DNA from: Sweltsa coloradensis
Taxonomy: Eukaryota; Arthropoda; Insecta; Plecoptera; Chloroperlidae
Length of the DNA stretch: 64,000 nt
Direction of reading: 5' to 3'
Assembly (NCBI GenBank): GCA_024449915.1
Contig: JAMZAV010001460.1
Location: forward strand, 78,959 to 142,958
A program made the translations under genes and the position numbers. The notes below the pieces were generated by a model. It worked only from the letters and a program-made list of their open reading frames with translations. It was not told the DNA's origin and did not search any database. Position 1 is the first letter of the stretch, and each line of letters begins with the position of its first letter. Shown one piece after another: positions 57,447 to 64,000 of this stretch.

Positions 57447-57933
57447 TCAGGGCTACATTGAGGAATGATTTTATTGTGGAGCTTTTCAACTGGTAGGTCG
57501 AGTATTTATTACTAATTACTAAAGAAACGAAAGAGTTACTTACTAATTGTTGTGACTAATTCTCAGATGTCCTTACAGGTTTATTTACTGGATGACAACA
57601 TGAAGAGGCTTCGAAATCCAACACATCACAATCCATCAAAGATCCGAATTTGAGTTCAATAAATCTTAAGTTGAGCCAACAATTAAGTGATCTTGTAGTT
57701 AGTATTAGTATTAGTAGTTTTAGGGTGCTGATGGTGCAGTTGTAGTTGTTTTCAACTAATAATCTTAAAAACACCAAATACAAGATTAATTTTAATTGCA
57801 TTTTTTCTCTTTCCTTGGTGCAAATTTTGTTGGTTCAAAATTAAATTCCAATTGGTCGCAGACTGGTCGAGTCCGGTCGAATAACGGAACATACCCTGAC
57901 AGAATAACAATAAATAGCTAGGCGGATTAGCCT

Positions 57934-60402
57934 AACAATTAGGGGTTTTGTGGTAGAGGGCTGAATTTTGGATTGTATACTAAGAACAATATTATAAGAA
58001 AATTGCCTCGAGGAGCCATGAAAAAATCCATCCGGTTAAGGGGTTGGAAGGGGGTGAAAAAATGGCATTTTTCAAATTTTCAAAAATTCAAAAATCAAAC
58101 TAAATTTGATCCTAAGATTACAAAATTATTACATATTGTAGATAAAAGTCCACATTTTAATAAAAAAAATATATATCGCCATATATGTATATCTAACCAG
58201 ATTTTGCACCCTTTGTCTTTTTTTCACAAATTTACCCACTGTGCTGGGAGGATTAGCCTACCAGTTACGGGTTAAGTGATAGGGCCGTGAATTTTGTCTA
58301 AAACACTCAGAAGAATGATCTCAAGAAATTGGCCCGAGGAGCCCTCAAAAAAGTTGCTTGCTTATAGGAGAAAGGGGGGTTGTTACTAAAAGGGGTTGAT
58401 AAAACTAAAATAAAGAAATCCATATTCAAATATTATATTTAGAACCCCCATATTAATGTGTATTTTTAGATTGAGGTCTAAACTTTAAATTTAAAAAAAA
58501 ATTAAAATTTCACCATATATGAAAATCTGATCAGATTATGCACCCTTTTCCCATTTTCATAAATTTCCTCAATATTACAAAAGTGTATCGTGCGACCACT
58601 CTTTTTGACACAAATTCTCCTAATATTACGAATTAGGACGAAAACAAGATTTTGTGATGCTTTGGGTACATTTTTACTCAATGGACTTTGATCCCATTTT
58701 AACAAATTCACTCAATTTTAACGAAAGTGTATCGTGTGACCACTCGTTTTGTTCAAAATTATGCCAATAATAAGAACAAGGATAAAAAAGTTTTTTAACA
58801 CCTTAGGTACAGTTTCACTCAATGGACTTTGACCCCATTTTCAAAAGTTTACTCAATATTAACGAAAGTCTATCATGTGATGACTCGTTTTGTTCAAAAT
58901 TATCCTAATAATAACGAATTAGGACGAAAATAAGATTTTAACACCTTGGGTACATTTTCACACAAGGTCTGGGACCTATTTTCTAAGAATTGCGTAAATA
59001 GCCTATTTAGAAACATATCCTAATAAATTGGTGGTTTTGCATATGCTTGCATATGATTAAATCTTACTCTTAATGATGGTCTTATGAAAACAAGGGTGAT
59101 TACTAAACAAGGGAGTCTACTTTACCTACATTTAACACTGTTTCAAAGCAATAGTATCACCAATAAAATGTGGAGGAAATAGATTTTTTAATAACTTTTT
59201 TTATTAAGCTCTTCTTTATTTTCAAAGTGCATGACAATATATGTTCCCAATGCGTGAAGAATACTTATGTTGTACTAATTCGTATTTTTTGAATAATTTG
59301 GGACCAAACGAGTGGTCACACGATACACTTTCGTTGATATTGAGTAAATTTGTGAAAAAGCATCAAAGTCCATTCAGTGAAAATGTACCAAAGGTATGAC
59401 AAAATCTTATTTTCGTCCTAATTCGTATTATTAGGATAATTTGAGACAAAACGAGTCATCACATGATAGACTTTCGTTAATATTGAGTAAACTTTTGAAA
59501 ATGGGGTCAAAGTCCATTGAGTGAAACTGTACCTAAGGTGTAAAAAAACTTTTTTTATCTTTGTTCTTATTATTGGCATAATTTTGAACAAAACGAATGG
59601 TCACACGATACACTTTCGTTAAAATTGAATGAATTTGTTAAAATGGGATCAAAGTCCATTGAGTAAAAATGTACCCAAAGCATCACAAAATCTTGTTTTC
59701 GTCCAATTCGTAATATTAGGAGAATTTGTGTCAAAAAGAGTGGTCGCACGATACACTTTCGTAATATTGAGGAAATTTATGAAAATGGGAAAAGGGTGCA
59801 TAATCTGATCAGATTTACATATATGGTGAAATTTTAATTTTTTTAATTAAAGTTTAGACCTCAATCTACAATACACATTAATATGGCGTTCTAAATATAA
59901 TATTTGAATACGGATTTCTTTATTTTAGTTTTATCAACCCCCTTTTTGTACAACCCCCCTTCTCCTATAAGCAAGCAACTTTTTTGAGGGCTCCTCGGGC
60001 CAAATTCTTGAGATCATTCTTCTGAGTGTTTTAGACAAAATTCACGGCCCTATCACTTATCCCGTAACTGGTAGGCTAATCCTCCCAGCACAGTGGGTAA
60101 AAATTTTTGAAAAAAAAACAAAGGGTGCAAAATCTGGTTAGATATACATGTATGGCGATATATATTTTTTTTTATTAAAATTTGGACTTTTATCTACAAT
60201 ATGTAATAATTTTGTAATCTTGGGGTTAAATTTAGTTTGATTTTCGAATTTTTGAATATTTGAAAAATGCCATTTTTTCATCCCCCTTCTACCCCCTTAA
60301 CCGGATGGATTTTTTCATGGCTCCTCGAGGCAATTTTCTTATGATATTGTTCTGAGTATACAATCCAAAATTCAGCCCTCTACCACAAAACCCCTAATTG
60401 TT
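57934..60402. mobile_element. Long palindromic element without gene, related to 9077-12557
   Basis: Outer ends read AACAATTAGGGGTTTTGTGG inward from both sides. Arms run about 57934-58970 and 59300-60402. Each arm has two terminal modules (GTGGTAGAGGGCTGAATTTT and, about 325 bp inward, GTGATAGGGCCGTGAATTTT). Inside them are 3-4 tandem units of about 140 bp containing ACGAAAGTGTATCGTGTGAC. The central spacer (about 58975-59300) encodes nothing recognisable. Short open frames are mirror shadows. Confidence 0.78.
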
Positions 60403-60518
60403 CTTGTATTTTCCTTTAATCCGCTTGACTAAAAGAGATGTTGCATATACACGCATGGAAAGAGGAAGCAAGTGGGAATATCCAGGAGGCACTCTCTACA
60501 TCATCAAACTGTACTTAA

Positions 60519-61369
60519 TTAGACGAGGGAACGCAGCGATTAAAGTCTACAATTCAACTCACACGGTACAAGACTGTGTTTTTGTGAGTGAGGGAGTGAG
60601 TGACTTCGCGGAACGGCAGAACGGCTAAACAGATTGTGCTGAAATTTCAAACAGACATCCGGTATACAAGTATTTACGTGCAGTTAACATTTTGAGAAAA
60701 ATCCGTTTCGATCTTAACTCACAATAATAATTAATGAAAGTAGGCTGAGGATGTCACATTTAATTTCACGACAGTGTTCTTTTGCTTCTGAACAAATCAT
60801 TTTTATCGAATCATGATTGCATGCAGTGACCAAGGAGTATCGAATCTTACACGCTCAAGGTTACCTAAAAAGTAAAAATCCGCTCGAAGAATGAGTGAAC
60901 CTTGCAATCATTACTCGAAATTTCGTACTAGATATGTTTTCAATGCATTTTAAAACACGTTTCTATACTTTTCCAGATACAATCAAATAATCCAGAAATA
61001 ACAAAATCTATCTCGACTGTTGTTTGAACTCGCGGGTCTCCAACTTTCCGGGTATACAGGATCCTTAGCCAACTAGGAAAACGTCAAAGTCGTTGATAGA
61101 CAAGTGAGCGAGTCATGCGTTGAATACCCGGGAACATTTGCATTTAGGTTGATTGATATATAGGTATGAATGATGGGGTTTTGAGTTTATTTGTAATAAG
61201 GGTGCGTCAACTGTAAGGCCATAATGCGCCACTCTAGCCTATGATAGGCTATGGAGGAAAGACCAACGCTGTCTAGATCCAGCCTTAGGTAGGGGGAGGA
61301 AAGGGAATGATACCGGGTACTCAACACGGCTCACTCACTCGTCTAAAAACGACTTTGGCGTTTTTCTGG
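60519..61369 (+). mobile_element. Helentron-like element, copy H9 (TTAGACGAG subfamily), composite
   Basis: It starts TTAGACGAGGGAA, with the complement CTCACTCGTCTAA near 61338-61350, and ends TTTTTCTGG before T. A second, inverted 3' end (CTAGGAAAACGTCAAAGTCG) lies at 61073, suggesting a nested or head-to-head copy. Confidence 0.65.
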
Positions 61370-63974
61370 TATGCATGTAGGTATACAGCAGCTCTGTCTT
61401 TTATTATGTGCTATGCCTTGAGTTGTTGACCCGTTCATAATGGCTCGAACACCAAACTATTTTACAATCAACGAGCTTAGTTGTAGTGATATGCGTGGCT
61501 TTAACATAGCTGGTTCAATAGTGGATTGAAACCAAACGGATATTTGCGTTATACAAGTGTTTTGATATTGTTCACTTTTATTTTTAAGTTAACGATAAAT
61601 TATTCAAAAATTTCTTGCAACGTGTTTAAAAAAAACACGTGCTTTGCATTTGAAACGTTACAGTGATTATATATATTATAATTAAACAGTTTAATTTCTG
61701 ATCTGTATTAAATATTACTTAGCTTAGTTGGATTATTTTTAGTATGTTTGACATTAATGAAATAACTAAATATTTAAAATCTAAAAAGTCTTACTGAACC
61801 GTTTAGAAATGTTAAATTGAAAACATTTAATGCAAACTAACTGAAATGAGTGGAGTGTGGACTTGACATACATGCTGACAGAATTTGTAAATTTTGAAAT
61901 AAAATAGTGTCACACAAGTCTCAGAATAAACATTTACTCTAAAATAATTGTGTGTGTAATTAATGTATTTTAGCTGAGATACATATTTACGTTTCGCCGT
62001 TTATTTAAAGGTGCTTTTACCAAGGTCCTATGTATACTTTAAGTATATAGAGGGTCTTGCTTTTACCCCCCAAAAATATTTTGAACACATAATCTATAGC
62101 ATAATACTTAAAACATTATATCTTGTTACTGTGATTTTGCACGAATTTTTTAAGTTATGTTTTCCTGGAATTTAAGAAAATTGGCGTTTTGGAAATTTCT
62201 TAAATCGCCTTCTATACCTGCTTATTTTTTGTTTCATATTGCTACTAGAGCATCGTACTACTTTAAAATGGTCATTTAGACAATTGTGCCTTGAAACTGT
62301 GCACAAATTACACCAAAACCCGCAAAAATATGCATTCCACAATCACACCCCTTCTTGGTAATCAGCACAATTTAAGCAAACCACTTGGCCAAATTACAAA
62401 ACGAAATAAAGCAGATTTATGGAAAAGGTTGTCGAGTACGTCAAACATGGCCAATTTGTTTTATTTCTCATGGGAGATTTTTGTCGATGGAACCTAGCTC
62501 GAAATAGCCGAGTCTGACAATTTGTTTTCGGATCATGGTGGGCACAATAATTTAACTGTTCCTTTTTCATTTCGTAACTGGTCAGCCTAAATGAAAGTTT
62601 TTTTTGTAAGAATTTTTAAATGCAAAACGATGAACACACAAATCGACTCAAGTCAAATAAGATAGTTTTCTAAGAGGGAGACTTTCGACCAAGTAGTCAT
62701 CTCATAATAACTGACAGAGTTGATATCACGTGATACTCAGGTCACCAGATCGATACCCGCCACCGGCAATCTTGACTGAAATATGTTTGCAAGGTTTCTG
62801 TCGTGGACGCGTCGTTAGAGCTCGACTTCTCATAAACAACTTCTCAACTAGCCTAATAACAACAGAATTACTTGCATGCATTTTCAATGGAACACAGTTA
62901 TCAACACAAAATAGATATGATTGTTTAAAAAAAATTGTTTTAAATTAGTTATTATTGTTAATTGTTTTAGAATCTAATCGATTCGATTATTATATTATGT
63001 AATTAACTTTGAAAAGTAGGATATTCTTACAAGGATTGCGAAATAACTACAGGCCTATATTGAAGGTATTGTATACTGGTTTATGATGGGTAATTCACGA
63101 TTTAAATAGCGTTTCGCAGTGTAATAAAACAATTTAAAAATACAAGCTTACTGTGCAATATAATATAAATATATATAGGCTAAAATGAAGTTATGCAGGC
63201 CCATGACATGCCGTGGCATGATATCTCGTTCGATACAAGTTAAAATTATTGTTAGCATATTTTAGTTTATTCACTTTCTACGTACGTATATTAAAATTAA
63301 ACGAATTATATACTGATTGGTTCAAGATGATTGCCAATTATGATGATGGCCAAGTTTTTACTCGAAAGAGACACAGCATTTTACTAGAAAAGACATTATC
63401 CAAAAGATAATCTGCTTTTATCCATATAGTATTTTTGATGATTAATTAAAGAGAAAGCAAATGATTACAACATGTATTTATTATTTTGCTGGTAGACAAT
63501 TATAATCATTAGGAATATCACAATGAGCATAGCACCTAAACACAAATGTGTGTGATATTACTAAAAAACAATAACATTTATATTTTATAGGTTAATAAAA
63601 TTAATAATATGTGATTGGGCCATATAAATATATAACAAAATAGGTAGTTTAAAAAACAATATTTAACCACTATGAAAATAAATATTGGTACAATAAATAC
63701 AGCATAAAGAATTGCAAAGAATAGACATAAAATATTATTGATCAAGATAGCAAAGAAATAATTAAATAATAGTGTTGAGTCTTACGTAATTGTTCCCTGA
63801 AGCAGGGTCTTAAGTTTTAGTGCCTTGATGTTGAGAAACTTCAGATCTAGAGACTTCCCGCCAATGTCTCGTTGTAATCGCACGTGGATCAAATGACACC
63901 CTGTAAGTTTCTGATCTTGCAATATTGCTAGAAAAATTATAAGTACATAGTAATACATAAGTATATAAGTGGCC
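61370..63974 (+). other. Intergenic region upstream of copy 5
   Basis: AT-rich DNA with no recognised gene. 62710-62850 is a degraded SINE family 1 copy: ACTGACAGAGTTGAT, then ACCGGCAATCTTGACTGAA, resembling 52296 onward. The last 200 bp may hold the promoter or 5' UTR of copy 5; GTATATAAGT lies just before its ATG. Confidence 0.45.
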
Positions 63975-64000
63975 ATGGATGAAAAAGCTTTTCAGGAATT
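63975..64000 (+). CDS. CRAL-TRIO gene copy 5, first codons (runs off window)
   Basis: GGCCATGGATGAAAAAGC aligns with the copy 4 start (GGCCATGGATGAAGACAC). It encodes MDEKAFQE, comparable to MDEDTLSK of copy 4 and the start of copy 3. Only 8 codons are visible, so identification rests on this match and on the spacing of the array. Confidence 0.6.

Overview
The window is animal nuclear DNA, very probably insect. It is AT-rich, its genes are split by GT-AG introns, and its two recognisable single-copy families (a CRAL-TRIO lipid carrier and an ELOVL6-type fatty-acid elongase) are ordinary insect genes. The rest is mostly transposable-element debris. A hemipteran such as a planthopper is my guess from the repeat style; the sequence does not prove it.

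The backbone is a tandem array of one CRAL-TRIO gene family (alpha-tocopherol-transfer-protein/pinta-like), all on the + strand. Copy 1 (3' half only, 2400-7782) has a broken exon 5. Copy 2 (20389-20531) is a remnant with exon 3 joined to the tail of exon 7. Copy 3 (29352-47760) has all seven exons but a 1-nt frameshift next to its start codon. Copy 4 (52115-57446) is intact and encodes about 299 aa. Copy 5 begins at 63975 and runs off the window. Corresponding exons have identical lengths (160, 62, 194, 117, 94, 128 nt), which fixes the gene models. An intact two-exon elongase gene lies between copies 1 and 2 on the - strand (13818-15860).

Mobile DNA fills the introns and flanks. It includes: (a) a Helentron/Helitron2-like non-autonomous family with at least nine copies, whose asymmetric terminal inverted repeats co-vary between subfamilies; (b) two long palindromic elements sharing a terminal module, one of which (9077-12557) carries a degenerate gene resembling FEN1/XPG nucleases with a cysteine-rich tail; (c) two head-to-head Penelope-like palindromes with GIY-YIG endonuclease remnants, one split by a solo LTR; (d) a nearly full-length I-clade-like LINE (about 21.5-28.0 kb) with a tandem-repeat 5' region; (e) fragments of Jockey-, RTE- and CR1-like LINEs; (f) an ORF1-only LINE derivative hosting element (b); (g) at least two tRNA-derived SINE families; and (h) several palindromic MITEs.

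Because copies 1, 2 and 3 share introns and flanks, each provides empty sites for insertions in the others. This allows precise element boundaries and a relative order of events. The Jockey fragment predates duplication of copies 1 and 3. The Helentron copies, the Penelope palindrome and the ORF1-only element came later.
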